DNA of 64,000 bases from Tateyamaria sp. ANG-S1 (GTDB lineage Bacteria; Pseudomonadota; Alphaproteobacteria; Rhodobacterales; Rhodobacteraceae), in assembly GCF_000814025.1 (NCBI RefSeq), contig NZ_JWLL01000009.1, forward strand, positions 124,001 to 188,000, given 5' to 3'. The notes below the pieces were generated by a model. It saw nothing but the letters and a program-made list of their open reading frames with translations, had not been told where the DNA came from and searched no databases. Numbering within the stretch: the first letter of the stretch is position 1; each line of letters begins with the position of its first letter. Shown piece after piece: positions 44,620-54,376 of this stretch. Position numbers and translations under genes: made by a program.

Positions 44620-45060
44620 TCAGCTTTTTTGAGTGTGGCATGCAGTGTGGCTGCACGCAATCTGCGACAGCCAGGGAAGATCGGTTGACCTGTTTGTCAC
44701 TGCCGGGCAGGTAAGCGACTGTATCGGCGCACGGAGGGTCTGGTCCGGCTTAGTGGTCTGCTTGACGTCAAATGGCTTCTCGGGGATCGCGGCCATGACG
44801 CTGACTGGTTCCAAGAAGCGTTGAAAGACAAAGGGATACGCGCCGGCATCCCGGGTCGCAAGCAACGCAAGAAGACCGTAAAATACGACAAGCACCGCTA
44901 CAAACGGCGCAACCGGTTCGAAATCATGTTCGGTAAGCCGAAAGACTGGCGGCGTGTCGCAACCCGATATGACAGGTGCCCGAAAGTCTTCTTGTCCGAT
45001 ATCGCAATCTCAGCACCCGTCATTTGCTGGCTAGGAGTCTTGCCCCTAGCCAACCGCCAT
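44620..45060 (+). mobile_element. IS5-family transposase remnant
   Basis: Plus-strand pieces in more than one frame match an IS5-family transposase: LHAICDSQGRSVDLFVTAGQ then VSDCIGA (from about 44648), a frameshift, GDRGHDADWFQEALKDKGIR (from about 44787) and KKTVKYDKHRYKRRNRFEIM with KDWRRVATRYDRCPKVFLS. The DRG and the E of the final R-N-x-x-E-x-x-F motif are present, but the N-terminal half and reading frame are lost. No terminal inverted repeats were identified. Confidence 0.75.
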
Positions 45061-45168
45061 ACTCAAAAACCTTGCATAAAAGTCACCATCATCTAAACCA
45101 GCAATAGCAAGAGTGCGAACCTTATTTTAGTATAAACTTAAAGACGGTAAGTAGAGAGGATATCTCTT

Positions 45169-46434
45169 ATGACGACCACTTACACGATCGAGGGCGTTGC
45201 AATCTCCGGTGATTTTGATGACGATATTGGAGGCAGCATTACCCCTGCAACATTATCGATCACTTTTGCAGACGAAGTCGCATCGCTTTTATATGCTTTC
45301 TCAGGCTTTGACGACTTCCTGCCCGGTATAGAATTTACTTCACCCGCGGCAATTTCCGCGACATTGAACGGCGTCGAGCTTGACGATATTGAAGCGGGTG
45401 GCTTTTCCTTCGCAGAAACCCTGCTAGGCCAGTTGGATTGGAGTCAGGGTAGGAGCACTTTGCTGGATTTTTTCTTTGAGAATCCGAGTACTGAACAGTT
45501 CGTTGACTATATTTTTGTGATCAGTGGACCAGATATTCCCTTCGGTACAAGCGAAGACGATTTCTTTAGCTTTTTGACCTCTGAGTTTCCACAGCTCGAC
45601 AACCCAAACCTTACAGACGATCAGTTGGATGACCTTTTTGATGATCTATTTGCCCCTGCGGCCGGAGCATTTGCACAGGGTGTCGAAATTCCGTTGGATA
45701 TCATATCTTGGGACAGTGTTCTGAACAACGCAGTTCCAATTGACTTAACTGGTACAAGCGGAGATGACGAGCTTGTAGGTGATAGCGCAGCGGACCGTCT
45801 GGACGGTCTTGCGGGGGACGACACTCTGAACGGGGGTGATGGGGCTGACACGCTTATCGGAGGCGCGGGCAACGACAGTATCACGGGCGGCACCAGCACT
45901 GATGACTTGCGCGATATTGTCTTTGGCGGTGCTGGCGATGACACGATTGACGGCGGCTATGGCAATGACGAGCTGCGCGGAGACGCGGGCAATGACAGCA
46001 TTGCAGGGGGCTTTGGCGCTGACACAGTTATCGGCGGCGCGGGAGACGATACGCTAACAGGCAGCGCCTTTGGAGACCTGATCTTTGGCAGCGATGGGTT
46101 TGATTTCATCAACGGGGGCTTTGGCTCGGACCGGGTGAATGGCGGCGCGGATGGGGACCGGTTCTTTCATCTGGGTATCGCGGACCATGGCTCGGACTGG
46201 ATCCAGGATTACAATGCGGCGGAAGGTGACGTGTTGGTCTACGGCGGGAATGCGACGCGGGATCAGTTCCAGGTAAATGTGACGAACACCGCGAATGCCG
46301 GTGCTGATGATGTTGACGAAGCGTTTGTCATTTACCGGCCCACCGGACAGATCCTGTGGGCCCTTGTGGATGGTGATGGGCAGTCAGAGATCAACATTCG
46401 GATCGGCGGCCAGGAATTTGATCTGCTCGCCTGA
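45169..46434 (+). CDS. RTX calcium-binding repeat protein
   Basis: 421 residues, no Sec signal peptide. Residues 1-190 are an acidic, non-repeated domain (TYTIEGVAISGDFDDDIGGS; FGTSEDDFFSFLTSEFPQLD) of unknown function. From about 195 to 330 RTX nonapeptides follow (GDDTLNGGDGADTLIGGAGND, shown in part) with one 9-residue insert (TSTDDLRDI). The C-terminal 90 residues have the PVIDYNAAEGD-like segment QDYNAAEGDVLVYGG that also occurs in the next protein (TDYNAAEGNVLVLDG), the usual end of type I secreted RTX proteins. Ends at a strong terminator. Confidence 0.87.
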   Translation: MTTTYTIEGVAISGDFDDDIGGSITPATLSITFADEVASLLYAFSGFDDFLPGIEFTSPAAISATLNGVELDDIEAGGFSFAETLLGQLDWSQGRSTLLDFFFENPSTEQFVDYIFVISGPDIPFGTSEDDFFSFLTSEFPQLDNPNLTDDQLDDLFDDLFAPAAGAFAQGVEIPLDIISWDSVLNNAVPIDLTGTSGDDELVGDSAADRLDGLAGDDTLNGGDGADTLIGGAGNDSITGGTSTDDLRDIVFGGAGDDTIDGGYGNDELRGDAGNDSIAGGFGADTVIGGAGDDTLTGSAFGDLIFGSDGFDFINGGFGSDRVNGGADGDRFFHLGIADHGSDWIQDYNAAEGDVLVYGGNATRDQFQVNVTNTANAGADDVDEAFVIYRPTGQILWALVDGDGQSEINIRIGGQEFDLLA

Positions 46435-46500
46435 TCACCCGTTTTCGCACCGTCCAGACGAAATGGCTCAGCGATTGATACTGAGCATTACCCCAAGACT

Positions 46501-46528
46501 GCCGCGGTTCTAACGAACTGCGGCGTTT
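46501..46528 (+). terminator. Intrinsic terminator after the first RTX gene of this pair
   Basis: GCCGCGGTTC and GAACTGCGGC (46501-46510 / 46515-46524) pair over 10 bp with one G-T wobble around a TAAC loop and are followed by GTTTAA. Confidence 0.7.
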
Positions 46529-46712
46529 AACATGTGAACAAGAGCCTTTCCGTACAAATACAAATCATCATTCGCGCGTCTTGGCCCAAACCGGAACTTG
46601 CGATTTTTGCCTATTACGAATCGTTGCGCAGTGTAACGATGCCGTAGGGTGCGCTACCGGAGCTTGATTTCAAGCTGTGCCCATTTTTAGAAGGAAAACG
46701 TAGGGACACGCC

Positions 46713-48770
46713 ATGTCAATTGATCATTCCGTCGTAGCCGATAATTCTCTTTTGCCCTTTGCGACCGAGGACGCGTATCGGGTCCCTCTGGGTGATGACA
46801 ATTACGGAGCAGGCATCGACCTCGCACCGGTTTTCGAGAACGGGTTTTCATTTTTCACGTTCGATTATGACTTTCTACGCGTCAATACGAACGGAAACAT
46901 CCAACTGGGTCGTGAGGGCCAATGGCGTAGCGCGTTTATCGATGCGCTGACGTTTGACCAGGATGCGCGAGTGGCGCCCCCAGGTGTGACCAACCACGGG
47001 GTTTGGGTGGATTTGAATACGGACCGCGATTCCGTGGTCATCACTTGGAACGGGGTTGGGCAATTCTTTCAGAACGTCCAGACGCCCAGCACATACCAGA
47101 TCGAAATTATTGATCGCGGCGATGGCGATGCGGAAATCATTTATCGCTTTCAAGACATATCAACGGGTCGGACAGGCAACGGTGATTTCAGAAACTTCGA
47201 ACGGGGCGATACTTTCCTTGATCTGGATATGCCATGGGCGGGTTTTTCGGCTCCGATCAGGCCAAGTCTTCTCGATGAAATCGAAGGCAACACAGGCGTC
47301 ACGGGCGTTTGGCAAATTCGCGTCGAAGATGGATTTATTCGGCAAGCCGACCTGCAATTTGCGGGCGTGAACCCCACTGCGACCGCGCAGGATGACATTT
47401 TGGTCGGCGGATTTGGTGACGACACACTGCGCGGGCTTGAGGGTGACGATAGCCTGTCCGGTGGTTTTGGCGACGATGGTATGATCGGCGACGCTGGCAA
47501 TGACACAATCGACGGCGGTGATGGCAACGACAGCATTAACGCTGGGTCCGGCGACGATTCTGTTCGCGGCGGGGCGGGCAATGACAGCATCGGCACAGCG
47601 GATGGTGATGACTTTGTCGATGGTGGATTTGGCGACGACATCATTTTCGCCGGAGAAGGCGAAAACCGCATCATCGGCGAGAATGGACGAGACGTTATCA
47701 CGACCGGCAATGGCAATGACAACATTGCCGGAGACACTGCAGAAGAGGACCTCACGTTCGACTATTTCGGGGGCAGCGATGTCATCAACACGGGTGGCGG
47801 AGACGACACTGTTTCTGCCGGGGCTGGAAACGACACAGTCCATGGCAGCGATGGAAACGATTTGATCTTGGGCCACACTGGTCAGGATTACCTGACCGGT
47901 GGCGACGGCAACGACACGATCAATGGCGGCATCGACAATGATAGTATTCTGGGCTCGACCGGTGACGATGTCCTGAACGGTCAATCAGGTAGGGACACAG
48001 TCAACGGTGGCGAAGGTGACGACCTGATCATGGTGACTGACATCACCTTTGAACGTTTCGGATCGTTCGGGTCCGAATTCAACGGCCGAAATATCCTGAA
48101 TGGGGGGAGCGGCCAGGACACGATCACCGGCTCCTCGCGGAATGATACGATTGGAGGGCAGGACGGCGACGACCTAATCGATGGCAACGGCGGCGGCGAC
48201 CGGATCGGTGGCGGCGCTGGTAACGATACCTTGCGCGCGGGCGACTGGAACACGCAAGGCAACGACTGGTTCTTTGGCGGCGAAGGCGACGACAGCATCT
48301 TTGGCGGCGGAGGCAACGACACGTTGTTTGGTGAAGAAGGCAATGACACACTGATCGGCAGTTGGGGCCGGGATGTCATCCTGGGCGGAGACGGCGACGA
48401 TTTTATCTTTGCCTCGGAAGGGTTTGACGAAGTGACAGGTGGTTTAGGCGCAGACACGTTCTTTGCTTCGACCGAGTTCACTGACGTCACGATTGTCACC
48501 GACTACAACGCGGCCGAAGGCAATGTCCTGGTGCTGGACGGCACCGTGTTCGACTTTGAAAACTTCCGGTTGCGCGGTGACCGTCTGACGGACTTGAACG
48601 GCAACCCGGCTGAGTTCCGGAGCCTCGAACTGGTGTATCTTGGCGATGACGGCACGTTGGAGCAGACGCCCTTTGCCATCGCGAATGCGACCGAGGTGGA
48701 CCGGCTGGTCATTCGCCTTCCCGAACCGGGCGAGGCTGGTCGGATCATCGAACTGGATTTGTTGGGATAA
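46713..48770 (+). CDS. Nidogen-like / RTX calcium-binding secreted protein
   Basis: 685 residues. Residues 10-215 resemble a nidogen (NIDO) extracellular domain: LPFATEDAYRVPLGDDNYGA, FDYDFLRVNTNGNIQLG, VVITWNGVGQFF and YQIEIIDRGDGDAEIIYRF. From 225 to about 610 there are more than 20 RTX nonapeptides in three blocks, separated by short non-repeat inserts. The C-terminus (TDYNAAEGNVLVLDG; RLVIRLPEPGEAGRIIELDL) fits a type I secretion signal. Shares its end domain with the upstream RTX gene, so the two are probably secreted by the same, unlinked exporter. Likely an adhesive or matrix protein. Confidence 0.87.
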   Translation: MSIDHSVVADNSLLPFATEDAYRVPLGDDNYGAGIDLAPVFENGFSFFTFDYDFLRVNTNGNIQLGREGQWRSAFIDALTFDQDARVAPPGVTNHGVWVDLNTDRDSVVITWNGVGQFFQNVQTPSTYQIEIIDRGDGDAEIIYRFQDISTGRTGNGDFRNFERGDTFLDLDMPWAGFSAPIRPSLLDEIEGNTGVTGVWQIRVEDGFIRQADLQFAGVNPTATAQDDILVGGFGDDTLRGLEGDDSLSGGFGDDGMIGDAGNDTIDGGDGNDSINAGSGDDSVRGGAGNDSIGTADGDDFVDGGFGDDIIFAGEGENRIIGENGRDVITTGNGNDNIAGDTAEEDLTFDYFGGSDVINTGGGDDTVSAGAGNDTVHGSDGNDLILGHTGQDYLTGGDGNDTINGGIDNDSILGSTGDDVLNGQSGRDTVNGGEGDDLIMVTDITFERFGSFGSEFNGRNILNGGSGQDTITGSSRNDTIGGQDGDDLIDGNGGGDRIGGGAGNDTLRAGDWNTQGNDWFFGGEGDDSIFGGGGNDTLFGEEGNDTLIGSWGRDVILGGDGDDFIFASEGFDEVTGGLGADTFFASTEFTDVTIVTDYNAAEGNVLVLDGTVFDFENFRLRGDRLTDLNGNPAEFRSLELVYLGDDGTLEQTPFAIANATEVDRLVIRLPEPGEAGRIIELDLLG

Positions 48771-48812
48771 ATACCGCTGGGCCGGGCAAGGCGCTGGGCC
48801 ATGTGCTACGAA

Positions 48813-48845
48813 AAGCCCCCGGCAAATTGCCGGTGGCTTGTGTAT
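48813..48845 (+). terminator. Intrinsic terminator after the nidogen/RTX gene
   Basis: AAGCCCCCGGC (48813-48823) pairs with GCCGGTGGCTT (48829-48839) with one mismatch and a 5-base AAATT loop, 43 bases after the stop codon; the tail TTGTGTATT is only moderately T-rich. Confidence 0.65.
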
Positions 48846-49057
48846 TCAGACGAAGTCGTGCATCGGCTGCGCAGTGACGCGAAGCGCGCTGGCCGCTGCT
48901 ATGGCGTTTGCGAGCGCTGGGGCCAGACTGCAACCGGCGCTCTGCAAAGGCTGACAGGCATGTTGGCGACCTGCAACACACCGCTGTCGTTGAAGAAAGA
49001 TGGTAACAAACTCTGCACAGCCTTGGGTGGAAATTCTCTCATAAGAAGACGCAGCCC

Positions 49058-49531
49058 GCTGAGCAGTCTCAGGGCACCGTCGAAGTTGACAGTAACCGCG
49101 GTTTTGGCACGGTCGTCAGCCTAGTCTTGCCGTCAACTGATCAAATCCCGCAAAAGGTTCAAGGCCCAGCAGTTATCGACCTGAACACTATCGGCACGCC
49201 GCAATTGTTCTCGGTTATGTTGGTTGATGATAACAAGCAATTGCTTCGCGCAATGGCCATCATGCTTGAGCGGGAAGGCTATAGTGTATCAATCTTTGAA
49301 AGCGGGTCAGATGCACTGGAAGCCATGGCCAACAATTGGTTCCCGGACTTGGTCTTGACTGATGCGGTTATGCCTGGCCCAGTCCAAGGTTGGAACGTTA
49401 TTCAGCACGTCCAAACGCATGCCCCACAAGTACCGACAACTCTTATAACGGCCCGCGTACGGCGTCCAAGCTATGCAGAACGCTTCCCGCATCAATTTAC
49501 CATACGCGCAGAGTCACGCTTTGGAGCGTGA
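49058..49531 (+). pseudogene. Truncated hybrid histidine kinase / receiver fragment
   Basis: The frame opens inside a histidine-kinase ATPase domain (SQGTVEVDSNRGFGTVVSLV is the G2 box and last strand), followed by a linker and a receiver domain: MLVDDNKQLLRAMAIMLERE, LVLTDAVMPGPVQGWNVIQ with the phospho-acceptor Asp, and LITAR. After that it drifts into unrelated sequence and stops. The sensor, dimerisation and most of the ATPase domain are missing. A receiver alone might still be made from the in-frame TTG near 49127, but no ribosome site supports it. Confidence 0.7.
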
Positions 49532-49701
49532 GACAGATCTGGCCAAGATAGTGAACGGCAAGGGCGACTAGATGTTCTACGGCCACGCCCTTCAGTCTGG
49601 TGACGGCTTGGCAAGTTGGTGTCTGCTGGATCTGAGGGCTTTCAGGGCTGGCCTGATCCGGCATGCACAGAATGGCTAGGCACGTACAATGAGCGCAGAT
49701 C

Positions 49702-50523
49702 TTGGACGGTTTTCCACTATGGAGCTTCACCAAAACCGTTATCTCAATCTGCGCTCTCAGACTGGTGGAGAACGGTCAGTTTTGCCTAGATGAGAAGCTG
49801 GACGGAGAAACCTTCACGTTAAGACAGATATTAGGTCACACATTGGGTTTGCCCGACTATGGCACACTGGAGAGTTATCATGCCGCTGTGGCTCGGGCTG
49901 ACCCGCCCTGGTCTCGTGAAGAGCTCCTAAATGCGACCATGGAACAAGGGATGCGGTTCGTCCCTGGTCAGGGCTGGTCCTATTCGAACATTGGCTACAT
50001 GTTCGTGCGCGAGCTCATTGAAGAACGAACTGGTCAATCACTCGCGGACGCAATTTCCACATTCATTCCAGAGCCGTTGGGCCTGTCTGGCATCGAGTTC
50101 TGGGACTGCTCTGTTCAGTCATCGAGACTGCACTGGGACGCCGCCGACCGCTGCGATCCAAATTGGGTTTATCATGGGTGTCTGATCGGCACCGCATCCG
50201 AAGCAGCGCGTTTGCTGGATGCTCTCTTTCGAGGCCAGCTGCTTGGATCGGAAGCCTTGAGGGAAATGCTCGAACGACGAACTCTCGGTGGCCCTATTCA
50301 AGGCCGTCCTTGGTCCGAATGCGGGTATGGCCTCGGTCTTATGTCAGGGTCTATGGATAACGTGGGTCGCGCGATTGGTCACTCTGGTGGTGGTCCGTTC
50401 AGCGTGAACGCCGTGTATCACTTTCCAGATTTACCCGAGCCAATCACTGTAGCCTGCTTCACTGATAGGACGGACGAAGGCATCGCCGAAAATGCGGCGG
50501 TAACAATCGCGCAGTGGGAATGA
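49702..50523 (+). CDS. Beta-lactamase-fold serine hydrolase, N-terminus missing
   Basis: 273 residues from a TTG; the next codons already encode the catalytic SxxK (WSFTKTVIS), so about 35-60 residues that normally precede it are absent and an in-frame TGA lies 12 bases upstream. The rest is well kept: ILGHTLGLPDYG, the YSN triad element (WSYSNIGYMFVRELIEERTG), and HSGGGPF near residue 230 replacing the KTG box. Class C beta-lactamase/peptidase S12 family. Probably a 5'-truncated gene following the broken kinase gene. Confidence 0.72.
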   Translation: MDGFPLWSFTKTVISICALRLVENGQFCLDEKLDGETFTLRQILGHTLGLPDYGTLESYHAAVARADPPWSREELLNATMEQGMRFVPGQGWSYSNIGYMFVRELIEERTGQSLADAISTFIPEPLGLSGIEFWDCSVQSSRLHWDAADRCDPNWVYHGCLIGTASEAARLLDALFRGQLLGSEALREMLERRTLGGPIQGRPWSECGYGLGLMSGSMDNVGRAIGHSGGGPFSVNAVYHFPDLPEPITVACFTDRTDEGIAENAAVTIAQWE

Positions 50524-50619
50524 CGGCTTTGTCCGCGTTGCCGACATCGCCTGGGCCGGTGTGATAGGTCTGGTCCGCGGACTTTGCTGCCGTTTGCCTT
50601 TCAAAACCGAAGGTCCGCA

Positions 50620-51483
50620 TCACTCGAATTCAGACGCAATCCAGTCAACGATCCGCCTTATGCGCATCTGTCCCAAATGGTCCTTGGACCATGAGACATA
50701 GAGCCCATCATCAGACGGGTCGGGATCGACCCAAATCTCCACAAGTTTCTTCGTTTGTAGATCATTCTCCACCATGTATGTCGGTGCGATTGCAACGCCA
50801 TGGCCGCCGATGGCAGCATCGAGCGCTAAGGCAGATCGGTCGAAGTTGAGCAGCTTGTGTGTGTCTCCATGCCCGGTTTCCTGAATCAGCTTTTCCCACC
50901 GTCGGTGCGCATCCTGAAGGAGCGGCAGCTTCAGCAAAGTCTCTAGTCCGATTGGCCAATCCGGTCGCAGAAAATCAGGGCTGCATACAGCGACCAGCCG
51001 GATGTCCGCGAGGCGGCGCGATCCGTGAGCTGCATTCGTGTCGTGCGCTTTGCCAGGCCAGATTGCGATCTCATTCCGGCCCAGACTGCGCGCCAGAACC
51101 TGCTCGTGGACCTGTGTGGTGAGGAACACGTTCGGAAACTTGGCCGCGAAAGCGTCCATCCGGGGCATCAGCCATTTCGTCGCTGTGGAAGACCCAAGGT
51201 GAAGTGTGACACGATCAACGTCCTCGCCAATGCTCACAAAGGCAGTGTCGAGGATCGCCAAAGCGTCTTCCATCGCTGCGTGACAGCGCTCACCTTCCGG
51301 CGTCAGCGAGACACCGCGTGCGCCGCGCACAAGAAGAACCACCCCCAACTCGATTTCGAGCTGCTTGATCCGCTGGGAGACTGCGCCACGCGATAGGTTC
51401 AGATCCTCAGCCGCGCGTTGCAGGTTCCCATGCGATGCGACGATAGAGAACACACGGAGCGCGTTCAGGTTCACGTTCTTCAT
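50620..51483 (-). CDS. LysR-family transcriptional regulator (GcvA-like)
   Basis: 287 residues. HTH: LNALRVFSIVASHGNLQRAA and LNLSRGAVSQRIKQLEIELG. Effector domain of the GcvA type (KWLMPRMDAFAAKFPNVFL; LDAAIGGHGVAIAPTYMVEN). Divergent from the double-GNAT gene, start codons 124 bp apart, so it may control that gene. Intact, unlike the LysR at 37 kb. Confidence 0.9.
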   Translation of the reverse strand: MKNVNLNALRVFSIVASHGNLQRAAEDLNLSRGAVSQRIKQLEIELGVVLLVRGARGVSLTPEGERCHAAMEDALAILDTAFVSIGEDVDRVTLHLGSSTATKWLMPRMDAFAAKFPNVFLTTQVHEQVLARSLGRNEIAIWPGKAHDTNAAHGSRRLADIRLVAVCSPDFLRPDWPIGLETLLKLPLLQDAHRRWEKLIQETGHGDTHKLLNFDRSALALDAAIGGHGVAIAPTYMVENDLQTKKLVEIWVDPDPSDDGLYVSWSKDHLGQMRIRRIVDWIASEFE

Positions 51484-51607
51484 TCGATACCTTGGAGGCG
51501 ATAGTTTTTCTAAACGCTGATAGAATTATCCCGCTTTGTCAATTTGCTGCAGGTGGCCGATACAAGCGGGCACGCAGCACTCAACGATAGCTAAACGAGA
51601 TCGAGGG

Positions 51608-52603
51608 ATGACCCAAACAATCCGACCAGTGAGACCCGATGACATGCCGCGCCTGGTCGAGCTCCTTATGCTGGATGCGCGGGAGCGCCATGCAAAGAAT
51701 GCCATCCTCTGGAAGATGGCGGACGACGCGCCCGCGCAAATCGAAAAGGCGCTGACATTTGCGCTAACGGCCGAGCAACAACCTTTTCGACAGTTTTGGC
51801 ATGTCGCGGACGATGGGGGTCAGATCACGGGTGTTATTCATTCGATGATGCTGCCGGTTCCCCCAATCTATGCAGGCCCGTTCGGCGAGCCGGGACTGAT
51901 CCTGCCCGACTCTTTTGTGGCAACCGATGCACCAAGCGGCACTGTAGAGGGCCTGTTGGCCGCAGCCGAGGACGCCCTTCACGAAGCCAGTGCCCGGATC
52001 AAACTGGCATCCTATGTGCCGGGCGAAGCTTTGCGAACCGCGTTTGAGGCAAGCGGTTATGAGCCCCTGACACTTTATCTGTCGTGCAGTGACCTTGGCG
52101 CTCAGGGAATGCCTGATGTTGTTCGACAAGCGACGGAGGACGATATTGCAGGTATCGTTGAACGCAGCGCCGAGAACCGGCAGGTTCTCTTTGACATCGA
52201 CCCTTTCTGGGAAATTCATCCTGACGCTGATCCACGTTTTTCGGCCTGGATGACGCGGAGCCTAACACTTCGGGATCGGGACATGATGGTCCTGGGAGCG
52301 CCCGAGGGTTTGCAGGGCTACATCATCGCACAGCCCGCCTCACGGCTGCACTTTCCCCCGGCCCACGACATCACGGGAACGGGTGTGATCGATGACTACT
52401 ACCATCCCGAGCTGGCCAACCCGGCTGCGCTTGACCGAGGAAGTGAGGGTTCCAATGCGCTGTTGCGCGCGGCCGAGGTGGCGTTCGCCAATCGTGGTGT
52501 GGGCGCCGCCTTTGTCGTCTGTCCGGCGGGATGGACGTCCAAAATCGAGTTGCTGGAAGCTGCTGGCTACGAGACCGCGATGGTCTGGTCCATCAAGCGA
52601 TAG
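51608..52603 (+). CDS. GNAT-family acetyltransferase (two-domain)
   Basis: 331 residues from the ATG at 51608; an upstream start in frame would add 24 non-conserved residues. N-terminal half: TIRPVRPDDMPRLVELLMLD with HVADDGGQITGVIHSMMLP. C-terminal half: IVERSAENRQVLFDIDPFWE, GVIDDYYHPELANPAALDRG, and AFANRGVGAAFVVCPAGWTSKIE. Both halves look like degenerate GNAT folds; the acetyl-CoA loop is not obvious in the first. Substrate unknown. Divergent from the GcvA-like regulator. Confidence 0.72.
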   Translation: MTQTIRPVRPDDMPRLVELLMLDARERHAKNAILWKMADDAPAQIEKALTFALTAEQQPFRQFWHVADDGGQITGVIHSMMLPVPPIYAGPFGEPGLILPDSFVATDAPSGTVEGLLAAAEDALHEASARIKLASYVPGEALRTAFEASGYEPLTLYLSCSDLGAQGMPDVVRQATEDDIAGIVERSAENRQVLFDIDPFWEIHPDADPRFSAWMTRSLTLRDRDMMVLGAPEGLQGYIIAQPASRLHFPPAHDITGTGVIDDYYHPELANPAALDRGSEGSNALLRAAEVAFANRGVGAAFVVCPAGWTSKIELLEAAGYETAMVWSIKR

Positions 52604-52691
52604 CACCCGCCATACCGCTCTAGTTGCAGCCCTCAACGGCTTCTTTACGTCGCTGAAGTGCGAACCTGTATGCCTTTGAAAGGAAAAGCTC

Positions 52692-53495
52692 ATGAAGTCA
52701 GAGCAAGTCATAGAGACGATCAGCAACGCACTACGCGATCATTCCGCCGTTCGCGGCCTTTTCCTGAGCGGCAGCTTCGGCAATGGACGGGCAGATGCCT
52801 ATAGCGACATCGACTTCGTGCTGGTGTCGGAAGACGGACTAACCGACGAGGTTGCCGAAGCATGGAAGGCCGCCGTCGCGCGGACCGGCGATATCGTGAT
52901 GTGGTGGGATCGGAATGTTCGTACTGCTCTGATCAACGCCATCACCGCAGACTGGACACGCACGGATGTGATCATCCTGAAGCCTGAACAGTTTGCGGCA
53001 CACAACAAGGCAAGCCTTCGGCCTCTCTTCGATCATGCCGGTCTTTACGACCAGCTACCGAAAGAGCGATCACAACCGCAGGCTTCACCGGCGCGCATGT
53101 TCCGTCGGATCGAGGAGTTCATTCGCATACTGGGGCTTCTGCATCTTGCGGCAGGCCGCGAAGAATACATCAACGGTGTCGCGGGTATCTTCAACCTGCG
53201 CACCAAACTGATCGACCTCATGATTGAAGAAACCGCTTCGCCGGATCGAGGCGGAGCGCTTCACCTGAACCGCCTGCTGACCGAAGAACAGAAAGCGTCG
53301 ATCACGGCCTTGCCCGCGCCTGTAGCAGAACGGGAGGCGATGATTACAACACACCTTGCCTATGCGAAGGCCTATCTGCCGCGCGCGCGGCGACTCGCGA
53401 AACAGCGTGGCGTGGACTGGCCAGAAAAGTTTGAAGCCGCAACCTGGGAGAAGTTGAACGAGGCTTTGGGTGTTGAGCGACCCTACGAATTGTAG
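52692..53495 (+). CDS. Nucleotidyltransferase-fold protein
   Basis: 267 residues, GAAAGGAA site 8 bases upstream of ATG. Pol-beta-type nucleotidyltransferase signature GLFLSGSFGNGRADAYSDID gives GSxxxGRADxxSDID with both metal-binding Asp. The remaining part is helical (FRRIEEFIRILGLLHLAAGR) as in aminoglycoside or lincosamide nucleotidyltransferase-like proteins. Substrate not predictable. Lies left of the relaxase remnant and may be the last chromosomal gene before the island. Confidence 0.85.
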   Translation: MKSEQVIETISNALRDHSAVRGLFLSGSFGNGRADAYSDIDFVLVSEDGLTDEVAEAWKAAVARTGDIVMWWDRNVRTALINAITADWTRTDVIILKPEQFAAHNKASLRPLFDHAGLYDQLPKERSQPQASPARMFRRIEEFIRILGLLHLAAGREEYINGVAGIFNLRTKLIDLMIEETASPDRGGALHLNRLLTEEQKASITALPAPVAEREAMITTHLAYAKAYLPRARRLAKQRGVDWPEKFEAATWEKLNEALGVERPYEL

Positions 53496-53720
53496 AGCTG
53501 ACGCTCTTCATCATGTGGCATTCTCAATACACATCGAGCGTGAGGCGCCCCAAAAGCTGACATTCGCGGCAATGCAGAAATCGAGAAGTCTGGGCTCGCT
53601 ACGGACATCCGCCGCGATCTTCATGATCGGCCGCTTTGCGGTCTGGGTCAGAAATGCTTGACGTTAGGGCCAGATTTGCGTGACGCGGCCCGTTGATCGG
53701 ACTCGAAAAAATCTTCCGCT

Positions 53721-54270
53721 ATGAGCGAACGCGCGGCGTCCTGGAACCGCAGTGACCTGGAGGTGCAGGCGTTGCAATGGGGCAAAGGTGTCAGCCCTGA
53801 TCAGATCCTTGCGGAAGTGGATCGCCGCATCGACGAGGGCAGCCTCTTTGTGACGGACGCGCACACCATCACCGACAAAGCGTCCGTCGCCTTGGAAAGC
53901 TCGATCCTGATGACCTTCCACGCCGCAAAGGAGACACCTGCCCTCGACCTGGCGACGGAACCAGATCGCACACCTGAGGCGTTGCTTGCACGGCGCCTTG
54001 CTGTTTCTCGCACTCTGACAGAGGGACAAAAAGAGGCGATCACAACGTCGCTCACGGGTGCAGGGCGCTATGTCGGGGTGCAAGGCTTTGCAGGAACCGG
54101 CAAGACCTTCATGCTTGAGCGCGTCAACGCCTATGCAAAAGAGAGCGACTATGAAGTGGCGGGCTATGCGCCGTCCCACCAGGCTGTCTCTGAGTTTAAG
54201 AGTGTTCTCGGCGATGCTGCCACCCTGGCCAGCTTGATTGCAGCTGAACGTCATTCGCCTGAATGCAGCT
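53721..54270 (+). pseudogene. Truncated conjugative relaxase/helicase (TraA/MobF type)
   Basis: The frame opens at 53721 in the middle of a TraA-type protein and keeps its pattern for about 180 residues: LAEVDRRIDEGSLFVTDAHT, RLAVSRTLTEGQKEAITTSL, and the helicase Walker A VQGFAGTGKTFMLERVNAYA, then VAGYAPSHQAVSEFKSVLG. After about residue 180 the sequence becomes unrelated and Arg-rich. Relaxase catalytic N-terminus and helicase C-terminus are missing. This marks a conjugative element that was deleted where the peptide-modification island now begins. Confidence 0.78.
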
Positions 54271-54376
54271 GTGGTATGCACATCTATCGGCGGTGTGCAT
54301 GTCGCTCGCGAACTGGATCGGATTGCCGAATTGCGCGGCTAAGTGTCTACTGGTTGAGACGTTTTTTGGAATTGCC

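Noticed and set aside
47150-47984. Long antisense frames within the nidogen/RTX gene
   Set aside because: They mirror the nonapeptide repeats (periodic Ser/Pro or Val/Asp patterns) and are not real proteins.
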